DNA from: Bryobacteraceae bacterium
Lineage (GTDB): Bacteria > Acidobacteriota > Terriglobia > Bryobacterales > Bryobacteraceae
NCBI GenBank assembly: GCA_019748195.1
Contig: JAIEPW010000055.1
Coordinates: 1 to 64,000, forward strand
Reading direction: 5' to 3'
Length of the DNA: 64,000 nt
Position 1 is the first letter of the stretch. Each line of letters begins with the position of its first letter. The position numbers and the translations under genes are program-made. Positions 29,670 to 38,703 of the stretch are shown piece after piece. The notes under the pieces are model-generated. The model did not search any database and was not told where the DNA came from. It saw only the letters and a list, made by a program, of their open reading frames with translations.

Positions 29670-30428
29670 CTAAGCCGCGTGCAGAGCGGGGCCCTTGTAC
29701 CAGCGGATCAGCAGCAGTCCCGTTCCAATCATGAGCAGGGAAGCGATCTCCGGCGTCTCCTCGCCGGGCGGGGGCTCCTGTCCCTGATCCCGCACGCCGA
29801 AACGGAAGTTGTCCAAGGCTAGTTGCGTGCCCACTGGTGCGCCGGAGAACTGGAACTCTACTCGCGCGATTTCGACATCCGAGGTCGCGCCGAAGAAGGT
29901 AAGAGCATTCACCGCGGTCGGCGTCACGACGTTGCTGGTGTTGATGGACGCCGGTCCGCCCGAAAGCGCGATGAGGTTGAATGAGGCGTCATAAAGCCGG
30001 ATCACCACCGTCTCCGCGCGGCCCTGCAGGCTGCGCCATGCGCCCAGGTCAGCCGCGATCGAGGTGATTCCGGTCGGCAGGTTGATGCGCAAAATCGGAT
30101 CGGCGGCCACCTTACCCGTGGATGCCAGCAGTTTGCCCGTTCCGAAGTTCCAACTCGTCTGGCTGGGCGCCGCCGGGTCGATTTCCACCAGGAACCGGTC
30201 CGCATCCTCAATCCCCACGAACTGCACGCCGCTGATCGTCACCCCCGCGGCGGTCGAATAGAAGTTGTATCCGGGGCTGAGGGGAATCGTTCGATTGTTG
30301 AAGTCGATGGCTGAGTACGCGCCGGTTACCGCGTCCCAAGAACCTGCATCCGTATAAGTAAAGGCTGCGCCATAGGCGGAGCATGCTGCGAATCCCAATA
30401 CCGCTGGTATTATCCAAGCCGATTTCAT
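29670..30428 (-). CDS. Exported protein with degenerate PEP-CTERM-like tail
   Basis: A 252-residue protein with a signal peptide (AWIIPAVLGFAACSAYGAA) and a beta-rich body containing DFNNRTIPL and TQLALDNFRFGV, the pattern of many PEP-CTERM cargo proteins. The tail is ETPEIASLLMIGTGLLLIRW followed by a weakly basic end. The expected Pro-Glu-Pro is Pro-Glu-Ile and the basic cluster is poor, so sorting may be less efficient or by a different route. GGGAGA lies about 8 nt before the ATG at 30428. The frame extends upstream to 30467 without support. Confidence 0.75.
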   Translation of the reverse strand: MKSAWIIPAVLGFAACSAYGAAFTYTDAGSWDAVTGAYSAIDFNNRTIPLSPGYNFYSTAAGVTISGVQFVGIEDADRFLVEIDPAAPSQTSWNFGTGKLLASTGKVAADPILRINLPTGITSIAADLGAWRSLQGRAETVVIRLYDASFNLIALSGGPASINTSNVVTPTAVNALTFFGATSDVEIARVEFQFSGAPVGTQLALDNFRFGVRDQGQEPPPGEETPEIASLLMIGTGLLLIRWYKGPALHAA

Positions 30429-30812
30429 CTGCTGATCTCCCTCTCCTCGAAAGAAGCCCGAGGCCATACGCCTGGGGGGCGTCCGGAAGCTGCTCCGATT
30501 CAGGACGTTGTGTGTGTTTCTCTTTGCTTAAGTAGTCGCGGGACCGGGCGAAAGCTCTCCGCTGATGGGACTCGGAATTGCTCCTACTCTCCCTTTTCTC
30601 GCGGTGCAGGCAAACAGGAGGGGAAGGGGAACCCAGGCGGGATGCTGATAGTGGACCATTGGTTGTAAGCTAAAGGGAGTACGCTTTGCGGCAACTTACC
30701 CGTTGCACGCTGTTGCGCTGGGAGGGGGAAGTCACGATTTCGCCGCTCCGAGCCAACTGGCCGGAGGCTCCGGTGGAAGGGGAGCGCCGCCAGCACAATC
30801 GATCGATCAGCC
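30429..30812 (+). other. Intergenic region between the PEP-CTERM-like gene and shc
   Basis: About 380 nt separating two divergent genes. It must carry both promoters, but I see no convincing -35/-10 pair, no riboswitch and no credible small gene. Confidence 0.5.
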
Positions 30813-32795
30813 ATGGAGTGGATAACATCCGGAGAACGGCGCGGCCGCAAGGAGTTGCTTGCCGCCGCCGTCCAATCGACAACCGAACGGCATAATCGCC
30901 AGCGCGAGGCTGCTTTCAATGCTGCTTCGGCGTTGCTGGAGTTGCAATCGCCTGAAGGATATTGGTGCGGGGAGCTGACCGCCGACTCGACGCTCGAGTC
31001 CGACTACATCTTCCTGCAGTTGTGGCTGCATCCACCGGATGCGACCGGTGCGTGGAACCCGCCTTCCCGCACTCGTGTCGACAAAGCGGTTCGCGCCATA
31101 CTCGACCGGCAGCAGCCCGACGGCGGCTGGTGGATCTTCCCCGGCGGCGGAGCCGAGGTGAACGCCACCGCGCGCGCTTATGCGGCGATGAAGATCTCCG
31201 GCCTCGACATTGACTCGGCTCCCATGCGCAAGGCCCGGGAACGCATTCTGGCCCTCGGCGGGCTGCAGGCCTGCAATAGCTATACCCGGTTGAACTTCAG
31301 CCTGTTCGGCTTGTATCCGCGCCAGTACGTGCCCAGCGTTCCACCGGAGTTGGTGCTGGCGCCGAGTGACTTGATTTATGAGATGTCCAGTTGGACCCGC
31401 GCCATCGTGGTTCCTCTGTCGGTGGTTCAGGCGCTTGGCGGCACCCGCCCGGTGCCCCGCGGCATGGACCTCCAGGAGCTTCTGCTGCCCCACAAGCGCC
31501 TGACACTGCCCAAGAAGGATGCCGTTTCGCTGATCTTCAATCAGGTGGATCGCGCGGTGAAGATCTGGGAGCGCCGGGGCTTGCGCAACATCCGCGCCCG
31601 GGCCATTCGTGAGGCCGAACGCTGGATGCTGGAACGCACCCGCTATTCCGATGGCCTGGGCGCCATCTATCCCTCCATGATGTATCTGATCATGGCGCTG
31701 GAGGCGATGGGCTACCCCGAGGATCACCCCGATCTCATCGACGCAATCCGGCACTTCGAAAATCTCCTGATCGAGACCGAAGACCGCTTTCAGTTTCAAC
31801 CTTGCGTTTCCCCGGTTTGGGACACCGCCATCTGCGCCTACGCGCTCGGAGAACTCGGCGAGTCGTCTCCGCTGCAGGTGGATCGGGAAAAACTCACCCG
31901 CTGCGCCGACTGGCTGCTTTCGAAGGAAGTGCGCCGCAAAGGCGATTGGAGCGTCAAGCGTCCGGATCTGGAGCCCTCCGGATGGGCGTTCGAGTTCGCC
32001 AACGAGTACTACCCCGATATCGACGACACCGCGATGGTGCTGCTGGCGCTGCGCCACGCCAAAGCCAGCGATCCCGCGCGCCAGGCTCGCGTCGAGAAGC
32101 GCGCCATCAACTGGCTGCTCGGCATGCAGTCCAGCGATGGCGGCTGGGCGGCCTTCGATGTCGACAACAACTGGAACCTGCTGAACAAAGTCCCCTTCGC
32201 CGATCACAACGCGATGCTCGATCCCACCTGCCCGGACATCACCGGGCGGGTGCTTGAGGCATTGTGCCGCTGCGGCCTGACCCCGTCCGATGCGGCGATT
32301 CAGCGCGGCGTGGCTTACCTGATCCGCACCCAGGAGCGGGATGGAAGCTGGTACGGCAGGTGGGGAGTGAATTACATCTACGGTACGTTCCTGGCGCTGC
32401 GCGGCCTTCGCGCCGCCGATGCCGCCCACGCCGGCGACACCGTGCGCAAGGCGGCGGCCTTTCTCCGCAACGTTCAGAACGCCGACGGCGGCTGGGGCGA
32501 GAGCTGCGCGGGGTATCGCACCAATCACTTCGTATCGGCGGTTTCCACGCCTTCGCAGACCGCCTGGGCCCTCCTCGGACTGGCCGCCGCGGGCGAGCGC
32601 GAATCGCCGGCGATGCAACGGGGCGTTCAGTGGCTGCTCGATCGGCAGAAACCCAACGGACGCTGGGATGAGGACCTGATGACCGGTACCGGCTTCCCGA
32701 ACGTCTTCTATCTCACCTACCATCTGTACCGCGATTACTTCCCGCTGCTGGCGCTCGCCACTTTGGAACCCAAGGCCGCGGCGGCTGTGGCCTAG
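30813..32795 (+). CDS. shc: Squalene-hopene cyclase
   Basis: A 660-residue membrane-associated triterpene cyclase that converts squalene to hopene and diplopterol, the core of hopanoid membrane lipids. The catalytic DXDD motif is Asp402-Ile-Asp404-Asp405 in YYPDIDDTAMVLLALRHA. Several QW repeats are visible, including QSPEGYW-type LQSPEGYWCGEL, QQPDGGWWIF, QSSDGGWAAFDVDNNW, GSWYGRWGVNYIYGT and NADGGWGESCAGY. Length is normal. No other hopanoid gene lies in the window. Its stop overlaps the start of the next gene. Confidence 0.96.
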   Translation: MEWITSGERRGRKELLAAAVQSTTERHNRQREAAFNAASALLELQSPEGYWCGELTADSTLESDYIFLQLWLHPPDATGAWNPPSRTRVDKAVRAILDRQQPDGGWWIFPGGGAEVNATARAYAAMKISGLDIDSAPMRKARERILALGGLQACNSYTRLNFSLFGLYPRQYVPSVPPELVLAPSDLIYEMSSWTRAIVVPLSVVQALGGTRPVPRGMDLQELLLPHKRLTLPKKDAVSLIFNQVDRAVKIWERRGLRNIRARAIREAERWMLERTRYSDGLGAIYPSMMYLIMALEAMGYPEDHPDLIDAIRHFENLLIETEDRFQFQPCVSPVWDTAICAYALGELGESSPLQVDREKLTRCADWLLSKEVRRKGDWSVKRPDLEPSGWAFEFANEYYPDIDDTAMVLLALRHAKASDPARQARVEKRAINWLLGMQSSDGGWAAFDVDNNWNLLNKVPFADHNAMLDPTCPDITGRVLEALCRCGLTPSDAAIQRGVAYLIRTQERDGSWYGRWGVNYIYGTFLALRGLRAADAAHAGDTVRKAAAFLRNVQNADGGWGESCAGYRTNHFVSAVSTPSQTAWALLGLAAAGERESPAMQRGVQWLLDRQKPNGRWDEDLMTGTGFPNVFYLTYHLYRDYFPLLALATLEPKAAAAVA

Positions 32796-32797
32796 TG

Positions 32798-33610
32798 ATG
32801 TTGGCGCTGTTGGTCCTGCTGCTGGCCGCGTCGTCCGCTCCCGCGCAGGTTCTGCGCGTGTATTCCGAGTTCTCCCGGATCGGTCCGCATGGCGAAATCG
32901 TTGACCTCGACCGCGGCGGACCGCCCCGCGAGATCCTTTCGCCCGCCATCCCCCGCAACGCCTGGTCTACCTTCCAAATCGTGATCAACCTACCCGCCGG
33001 CAAGCGCTACACGCTGCATGTGGGTCAAAACCCCACCGACGCGGTGCGCGTGCGGATCTACCGGCCGGTGCAGCAGCAGTTCGGCAATCGCACCCTGCCC
33101 GACCGCCTGGAGCCGGTCGCCCTGCCCGTGGAAGGCAGGAGCGAAGGTCCCGCCGTCTACTGGATGGACCTGTGGGCGGATGCAACCGCGCCCGCCCAGA
33201 GAATCAAGGTGGAGCCCGAAGTTCTGGTGGACGGCGAATGGATCACCTACCCCATGGAAGTGCGCGTCTCCGAAGCCGTCGCGCCGGAAACGGGGCGGCT
33301 GATGGTGAATCCTCCACCGCCCGATAAGCCCAGCGACACCGGCGCCCTCGCCATCCTGCGGACCCGGCTTTGTGACTCTCGCAACATGGGCAAGCCCGCG
33401 CTAACCGAGCCGAAAACAGTACGGGACCTGATCCTCCGCAATGTATCCCAGGATATTGCGCTCGCTGCGTCCCCCGAGGTTTTATGGCGCATCGCCGGCG
33501 CAACCGACCGGAGAGCGTGGTGCGCCGCCGTTCCTACCCCCCGCCCGCCTGGATCGCAGGGTCCCGAATGGTATCTCCGCGCGCGCGACCGTTTGGTGCA
33601 AGGACGCTGA
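32798..33610 (+). CDS. Exported protein of unknown function, downstream of shc
   Basis: A ~270-residue protein with a signal peptide (LALLVLLLAASSAPAQ) and a beta-rich N-terminal domain (TFQIVINLPAGKRYTLHVGQ, VYWMDLWADATAPAQRIKVE). The C-terminal third is polar, with few recognisable features. Translation may start at ATG 32798 or at GTG 32795, which overlaps the shc stop TAG; both imply coupling to shc. I do not recognise a family. A link to hopanoids is only suggested by position. Confidence 0.65.
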   Translation: MLALLVLLLAASSAPAQVLRVYSEFSRIGPHGEIVDLDRGGPPREILSPAIPRNAWSTFQIVINLPAGKRYTLHVGQNPTDAVRVRIYRPVQQQFGNRTLPDRLEPVALPVEGRSEGPAVYWMDLWADATAPAQRIKVEPEVLVDGEWITYPMEVRVSEAVAPETGRLMVNPPPPDKPSDTGALAILRTRLCDSRNMGKPALTEPKTVRDLILRNVSQDIALAASPEVLWRIAGATDRRAWCAAVPTPRPPGSQGPEWYLRARDRLVQGR

Positions 33611-33612
33611 TC

Positions 33613-35481
33613 CTACCGAACTACGGTGAAGCGGATGGAACTCGGCATCGTCCTGGAGCGGTAAACGCGATGCGTGGCTTTCACGAATTCGTCCGGCTTT
33701 GCGAAAGCGATGTTCGCGACGAACTTCTGGGGATTACGGTCCGTCAGCGGAAACCAGGAGCTTTGGACTTGAACCATGATCCGGTGTCCCTTGCGGAAGG
33801 TGTGCATCACGTCCGGCAGCGCGAACTCGATTTTGTCCGGTTTGCCCGGCGTAAACGGCTCCGGTTTCTCGAAGCTCTTGCGAAACTTGCCCCGGAACGG
33901 CTCACCTCGCACTAACTGCTGGTAGCCGCCCATTCTCACTTCGTTCGCCGGCGGATTCGGGTTTGGCTTCTCCGGCGCGGGCGTCAGGTCGGGATAGTCG
34001 CCGGGGTAAACGTCGATTACCTTCACTACGAAATCCGCGTCGGTGCCGGTCGTGGAGACGTGCAGCGAAACCTGGATCGGCCCGGCGACGGTGACGTCCT
34101 CCGCCAGGGGTTCGGTTTCATAAACCAGTACGTCCGGGCGCGCTGCGGCGAACCGCTGGTCCTCGGTCATGTAATCGCGCGTCATTCCCGATACCGTATA
34201 GCCCACATAGGGCACCGGCTTATTGGGATCGCTGAGGTACTCGTCGAACGCCTCCCCCGCCTGGGGCGCGTCCGTCTTCAGTCCGCCGCCTTCGGACAAG
34301 TACATGGTGCGCCGATCACCCGCCGGAGGCCACTTGGCGAATTCCCGCCAGCGGTTTGTGCCCGTCTCAAACATGTAGGCGTCGGCGAATTTGCCGTCGC
34401 CCTTGCCCTTCAGGAAATGAGAAAAGAACGGAAATTCGATCTTTTCCCGATAGTATTCGGCCGTCTTGAAAGCAAAATGAAGGTTACCCACGCGATCGCC
34501 CGGCGTGCGCGCCCAGCTTCCATGCGTCCAGGGCCCCATCACAACGCCGTTATACCCGCCCGGATTCGACTTCTCAACAGTTTCGTAAACCCGAAGGGGC
34601 CCCGCCAGATCCTCCGCGTCGAACCAGCCGCCCACGGTCAGCACGTTCGGCTTGATGTCGCGGAAGTGCCTCCAGATGGACCGCGACTTCCAGTACTCGT
34701 CGTAGTTCGGATGCTCAATCTGGCGGCTCCAGAACGCGCTGGTTCCCTTCAGGTACTTCTCGTCGGCCATGTACAGCGGTCCCATGCGCAGGAAGAATTC
34801 GTATCCGTCCGGCGTCTTGTAGTTGAATCGCGTGCGATCCTGAGGCGGTTCGGGCGCGCCCTTGCGCTCCACGAAGTTGGCGTAGAAGCCGAAGTTCGCC
34901 GCCAGCATGAACGCGCCGTTGTGATACGAATCGTCGCCCAGATAATAGTCGGTGACGGGCGCTTGCGGCGAGGACGCCAGCAGCGCCGGATGCGCGTCGA
35001 TCATGCCCGCCGATGTGTAGAAGCCCGGGTAGGAGATGCCCCACTGCCCCACTTTCCCGTTGTTGCCCGGAATGTTCTTCACCAGCCAGTCGATGGTGTC
35101 GTACGTGTCGGTGGACTCGTCCACATCCTGCGGTCCCTTCTTTGCCGCAACGTGCGGCCTCACCTCCACGAACTCGCCCTCCGAAAGGAAGCGGCCGCGG
35201 ACGTCCTGATAGGCGAAGATGAACAGGTCTTTGGAGAAGTGCTCCGACGGTCCCAGCGATTCGCGGTAGTGATCCACTCCGTACGGCGCGACGCTGTACG
35301 GCGTCCGGTTCAGCATGATCGGCCACTGCCCGGGCTCCTTCGGCACGTAGACCGACGTGAACAGCTTCTTGCCGTCGCGCATCGGGATTTCGTACTCGAA
35401 TTTCGTGTAATTCGCGCGCACCCAGTCGCGGCCCTGTCCGAAAAGGGAGACCGCGATCGCCGCCAGCAGAAACAGACGCAT
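33613..35481 (-). CDS. Exported CocE/NonD-family hydrolase (X-Pro dipeptidyl peptidase S15 fold)
   Basis: A 622-residue serine hydrolase with a signal peptide (RLFLLAAIAVSLFGQ). The alpha/beta hydrolase domain has the oxyanion region (YVPKEPGQWPIMLNRTPY), YQDVRGRFLSEG, and nucleophile elbow GQWGISYPGFYT with Ser150. The C-terminal jelly-roll (about 390-620) includes RPDVLVYETEPLAEDVTVAG and DADFVVKVIDVYPGDY, as in glutaryl-7-ACA acylase and cocaine esterase relatives. The natural substrate is unknown, probably an ester or an N-terminal peptide. It converges on the previous gene with 2 nt between. Confidence 0.9.
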   Translation of the reverse strand: MRLFLLAAIAVSLFGQGRDWVRANYTKFEYEIPMRDGKKLFTSVYVPKEPGQWPIMLNRTPYSVAPYGVDHYRESLGPSEHFSKDLFIFAYQDVRGRFLSEGEFVEVRPHVAAKKGPQDVDESTDTYDTIDWLVKNIPGNNGKVGQWGISYPGFYTSAGMIDAHPALLASSPQAPVTDYYLGDDSYHNGAFMLAANFGFYANFVERKGAPEPPQDRTRFNYKTPDGYEFFLRMGPLYMADEKYLKGTSAFWSRQIEHPNYDEYWKSRSIWRHFRDIKPNVLTVGGWFDAEDLAGPLRVYETVEKSNPGGYNGVVMGPWTHGSWARTPGDRVGNLHFAFKTAEYYREKIEFPFFSHFLKGKGDGKFADAYMFETGTNRWREFAKWPPAGDRRTMYLSEGGGLKTDAPQAGEAFDEYLSDPNKPVPYVGYTVSGMTRDYMTEDQRFAAARPDVLVYETEPLAEDVTVAGPIQVSLHVSTTGTDADFVVKVIDVYPGDYPDLTPAPEKPNPNPPANEVRMGGYQQLVRGEPFRGKFRKSFEKPEPFTPGKPDKIEFALPDVMHTFRKGHRIMVQVQSSWFPLTDRNPQKFVANIAFAKPDEFVKATHRVYRSRTMPSSIRFTVVR

Positions 35482-35523
35482 ATTCGAGCTATCATAGCGC
35501 GCGTCTGAGCTACCTTGGTAGGG

Positions 35524-36015
35524 ATGAATTCGCCCCCGATCACCGTCCGCGAGGCCCGGCCCGAGGAGGGGCCGAGGCTGCTGGAACTGATTTGCGCCCT
35601 CGCCGAATATGAGAAGCTCGACCCTCCGGACCAAGCCGCGCGGCAGCGTCTGCTGAACGACATCTTCGGGCCCAGGCCCCGCCTCGGCGCGCTTCTGGTC
35701 TTCGCCGGCGAGTTGGCCGTGGGCTACGCCCTGATCCTGGAGACCTACTCGAGCTTCCTCGCCCTGCCGACGCTGTACCTGGAGGACATCTTCGTGCTCA
35801 GCGACTACCGCGGCGTTCATGCCGGGTCGGCGCTGTTCCGCGCGGTGGTCGCCGAGGCGAAGAAGCGGGGGTGCGGCCGCGTGGATTGGGTGGTCCTGGA
35901 CTGGAATCGCCTGGCTCAGGACTTCTACCTGCGCTACGGCGCGAAGCATCTGAACGACTGGCAGTGCTGGCGGCTAAACCAGCAAGACATGGATCGTGTC
36001 CTCGGGGTAAACTAG
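35524..36015 (+). CDS. GNAT-family N-acetyltransferase
   Basis: A 163-residue acetyltransferase with [18 protein letters not shown] at the start, a central [20 protein letters not shown] (the acetyl-CoA loop, a variant of Q/RxxGxG/A) and [20 protein letters not shown]. It most resembles the spermidine/diamine acetyltransferase-like subgroup. I chose the ATG at 35524, preceded by GGTAGGG. It diverges from the CocE-type gene and is followed 15 nt later by tRNA-Ser. Confidence 0.9.
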   Translation: MNSPPITVREARPEEGPRLLELICALAEYEKLDPPDQAARQRLLNDIFGPRPRLGALLVFAGELAVGYALILETYSSFLALPTLYLEDIFVLSDYRGVHAGSALFRAVVAEAKKRGCGRVDWVVLDWNRLAQDFYLRYGAKHLNDWQCWRLNQQDMDRVLGVN

Positions 36016-36030
36016 CAGAGAACCCTAGCC

Positions 36031-36120
36031 GGAGAGATGGCCGAGTGGTTGAAGGCGCACGCTTGGAAAGCGTGTATAGGGGAAACTCTATCGAGGGTTC
36101 GAATCCCTCTCTCTCCGCCA
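36031..36120 (+). tRNA. tRNA-Ser(GGA)
   Basis: A 90-nt class II tRNA: acceptor GGAGAGA/TCTCTCC, anticodon loop TTGGAAA (anticodon GGA), long variable arm, T-loop TTCGAAT and encoded CCA. It borders a small accessory segment and is a plausible integration site. Confidence 0.96.
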
Positions 36121-36303
36121 CCTCAACGCTCTTTCCGATCGGCGCTTTACTTGCTCAAATATGCCCTTGCGGCGGTACTGTGGCACGACTTCTCTCCTGG
36201 CGCCAATTCCCCAACAATACGGCGACGTGCTCGCCGCCGGGCACCCGGAGCCGTGTAGAATCAAAGAGGGGAAGGTCAATGATTTACGAAAGGGAGGGTA
36301 ACC

Positions 36304-36609
36304 ATGCTGAAGACCGTACACGTACTCCCGAGCGACGGACGATGGGCGGTGAAGCGCGAGGGGAAAGAACTCCGCGTGTTTACGACCCAGCGTGAAGCCA
36401 TCGAGAAGGCGAAGGCGTTAGTCAAGGGCCAGGCTTCCGGGCAGCTTGTCATCCACGACCGTAACGGGAGGGTAAGAGAACACACGGCTTATGGCATGCC
36501 TCAGATTCAGGCCCCCCCCGGCAAGAGGTCTTCAAAGATCTCGAAGGCTGTAGCGAAAGTTACCCGCTCCCGATTGCTTGAGAACGAGCCGCTCCCTTCG
36601 CGTGTCTAG
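36304..36609 (+). CDS. DUF2188 domain protein
   Basis: A 101-residue soluble protein whose first ~62 residues fit DUF2188: TVHVLPSDGRWAVKREGKE, FTTQREAIEKAKALVKGQ and GQLVIHDRNGRVREH. The remaining tail is basic. GGGAGGG lies about 6 nt before the ATG. DUF2188 proteins are small, widespread in accessory DNA and uncharacterised. The stop overlaps the GTG start of the next frame by 8 nt, so the two form a unit. Confidence 0.8.
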   Translation: MLKTVHVLPSDGRWAVKREGKELRVFTTQREAIEKAKALVKGQASGQLVIHDRNGRVREHTAYGMPQIQAPPGKRSSKISKAVAKVTRSRLLENEPLPSRV

Positions 36610-37211
36610 AGCGCGGCAGATTTTTGTAAACTGTCCCTTCGATTCTGGCTACAAGCCACTCTTCGACGCTATCGTTTTCGCGGTCACCGACCTCGGCTTT
36701 GTTGCACGCTCAGCCCGTGAAGATGATGATGGCGGAGAGATTCGGCTAGTAAAAATCCAACGAATCATCGGCCAATGCATGTACGGCATTCACGATATCT
36801 CCGCGGTTCAGCTCCGACGCCCAGCATCAATTGCCGCGTTTCAACATGCCGTTAGAGCTTGGACTGTTCCTTGGCTGCAAGATCTTTGGGAGCAAAGCGC
36901 AGCGCAAGAAGGTCGCCCTAATCCTGGATTCCGAGCGGTTCAGGTATCAAATCTTTATGTCAGACATCGCCGGACAGGACATCCACGCTCATAACGCCGA
37001 CGTCGAAACACTGGTCGGAGAAGTCAGGGGTTGGTTAGCAACCGCATCAAAGCGAAAGAACCTGCCTGGTGGCAAGGTCATCTTTGAAAGATTCCGGCGT
37101 TTCGAAGCCGACTTTCCCCAACTGTGTGCCGCCGCGAAGTTGCAACCGGCAGAGGTGACGTTCGAAGAGCTCCGTCAGTTCATTGCGGATTGGCTCATTC
37201 AGAACCGTTAG
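36602..37211 (+). pseudogene. TIR/deoxyribosyltransferase-like protein, +1 frameshifted
   Basis: Two frames together match one family that I recognise by its conserved run. Frame one, from GTG 36602, gives IFVNCPFDSGYKPLFDAIVF and CMYGIHDISAVQL. Frame two gives QLPRFNMPLELGLFLGCKIF and IFMSDIAGQDIHAH, ending at 37211. Dropping one C at 36815 (after CAG CTC) joins them seamlessly as QLDAQHQLPRF. The MPLELG segment, with its Glu, resembles the catalytic region of nucleoside deoxyribosyltransferase/TIR folds; that is inference. It may be a broken gene, a sequencing error or programmed frameshifting. It overlaps the DUF2188 gene. Confidence 0.7.
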
Positions 37212-37359
37212 TTGGAGCACGGACCGCCGTCTCAAATCCGGATCGGTTTCCTTGACCGGCGCCGTCGCCGGCAGACCAGGCCGCGGCGCAAGCCGCAATT
37301 AAGACATCAATTCCAGTTTGATTTCCGCAAAAAGAACTTCGCTTCCTCTCGGGGAAGAT

Positions 37360-38079
37360 TCAGCCGCCAGTGATCTGGACGCTCAAGCGCAGCTTCAAAA
37401 TCGTCCCCACAATCACCCACCCCGCCCGCAGGCTCGCCTTCCAGTTCCCCGACACCTTATTCACCCCCCCCGTCCGCCGCCCATACTTCACCGGGACTTC
37501 CATCACCCGCAACCCCTTCTGCAGCGCCCGGACCTGCATCTCCACCGTCCACCCGTAGTTGCGATCCCGCATCCCCAGCGCGTCCAGCTTGTCCCGCCGG
37601 ATCGCCCGGAACGGACCCAGATCGGTATAGACATGCCCGAAGAGCACCCGGATCAGGAACGACGCCAGCCAGTTCCCGAACTCCTGGTGCGGCAGCAGCG
37701 ATCCCGGTTCCGCCTTCCCCATCGTGCGGGAACCAAGCACCAGATCCGCGCGTCCTTCCAGCAGCGGCTGCATGAGTACCTTGGCTTCGGAAGCATCCTC
37801 GGACCCGTCCGCCTGCAGGAAAACCACTACGTTGATCTCCGGCGGCAGCGCCGCGATCGCGGCCAGGCACCCCGCGCCGTACCCGCGCACCGGGGTGCGG
37901 ACCACTGTGGCTCCCGCCGCGGCGGCGACCTCCGCCGTCCGGTCCGTCGATCCGTTGTCGGCCACCAGAATCAGCTCAAAGAGCCCCGCCGGGATCGATT
38001 TCAGGGTCGCGGCGATCACCGGTTCCTCGTTATACGCGGGTATGATCAGGGCGGCCCTTGCAACTGGCGAATCCGGCAT
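37360..38079 (-). CDS. GT2 family glycosyltransferase (DPM1/DolP-mannosyltransferase-like)
   Basis: A 239-residue GT-A glycosyltransferase. Landmarks are ALIIPAYNEEPVIAATLKSI, VADNGSTDRTAEVA, VVFLQADGSED (a DxD-like metal site), DLVLGSRTMG, YTDLGPFRAIRRDKL and YGWTVEMQVRALQKGLRVME. There is no membrane segment beyond a weakly hydrophobic C-terminus. It probably makes a polyprenyl-phosphate sugar or modifies envelope glycans. It diverges from lepB with a 35-nt gap. Confidence 0.9.
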   Translation of the reverse strand: MPDSPVARAALIIPAYNEEPVIAATLKSIPAGLFELILVADNGSTDRTAEVAAAAGATVVRTPVRGYGAGCLAAIAALPPEINVVVFLQADGSEDASEAKVLMQPLLEGRADLVLGSRTMGKAEPGSLLPHQEFGNWLASFLIRVLFGHVYTDLGPFRAIRRDKLDALGMRDRNYGWTVEMQVRALQKGLRVMEVPVKYGRRTGGVNKVSGNWKASLRAGWVIVGTILKLRLSVQITGG

Positions 38080-38114
38080 GATTACAATATTGGCGAAGCA
38101 GTTGGTAGTGTCCC

Positions 38115-38702
38115 ATGGTGCCTGACTCGAACGGAACCGTAAACCCGGAGCCCGCGTCCGCCGCCCGGCCGCCCCGCGTCCGGACCTGGAAAGCCGCCCT
38201 TTACTGGCTTCGCGACCTGACGCTTTCGGTCACCATCGCCATGGCCGTGATCCTGTTTCTGTACCAGCCGGTGAAGGTGGAAGGCACCAGCATGATGCCG
38301 GCCTTGGTGGACCAGGAACGGATCTTCATCAACAAGTTTGTTTACCGCTTTGGAATCAGTGACATCGATCGCGGGGACATGGTCGTCTTCTGGTTCCCGG
38401 GAGACCCCACCAAGTCCTACATCAAACGCGTGATCGGCCTGCCGGGCGATGTCGTCGAGGTCGACCGCGGAGAGGTGTTCGTGAACCGTAAGCCGTTGGA
38501 AGAGAAGTATGTTCCGCCCGAGTACCGGGATCGCTCCTCGATGCCGGAGCGAATCGTGCCCCGCAACGAGTTTTTCGTCCTGGGAGACCACCGCAGCTCC
38601 TCGAACGATAGCCGCGCTTGGGGTATGGTCCCCCGCGAGTACATCTACGGGAAAGCCGTCTTTGTCTATTGGCCGCTGGGCCGAATGGGCGTTCTGCGCT
38701 GA
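38115..38702 (+). CDS. lepB: Signal peptidase I
   Basis: A 195-residue inner-membrane peptidase that removes Sec/Tat signal peptides. One N-terminal membrane segment (about 33-50, LRDLTLSVTIAMAVILFLY) precedes the catalytic Ser59 in VEGTSMMPAL and Lys104 in SYIKRVIGLPGDVVEV. Box E is FFVLGDHRSSSNDSRAWG. The order and spacing are normal for the family. The window encodes many exported proteins that would be its clients. Confidence 0.96.
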   Translation: MVPDSNGTVNPEPASAARPPRVRTWKAALYWLRDLTLSVTIAMAVILFLYQPVKVEGTSMMPALVDQERIFINKFVYRFGISDIDRGDMVVFWFPGDPTKSYIKRVIGLPGDVVEVDRGEVFVNRKPLEEKYVPPEYRDRSSMPERIVPRNEFFVLGDHRSSSNDSRAWGMVPREYIYGKAVFVYWPLGRMGVLR

Positions 38703-38703
38703 C

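Noticed and set aside
30807-32723. A 638-codon open frame on the minus strand
   Set aside because: It is antisense to the well-supported squalene-hopene cyclase and has no motif.
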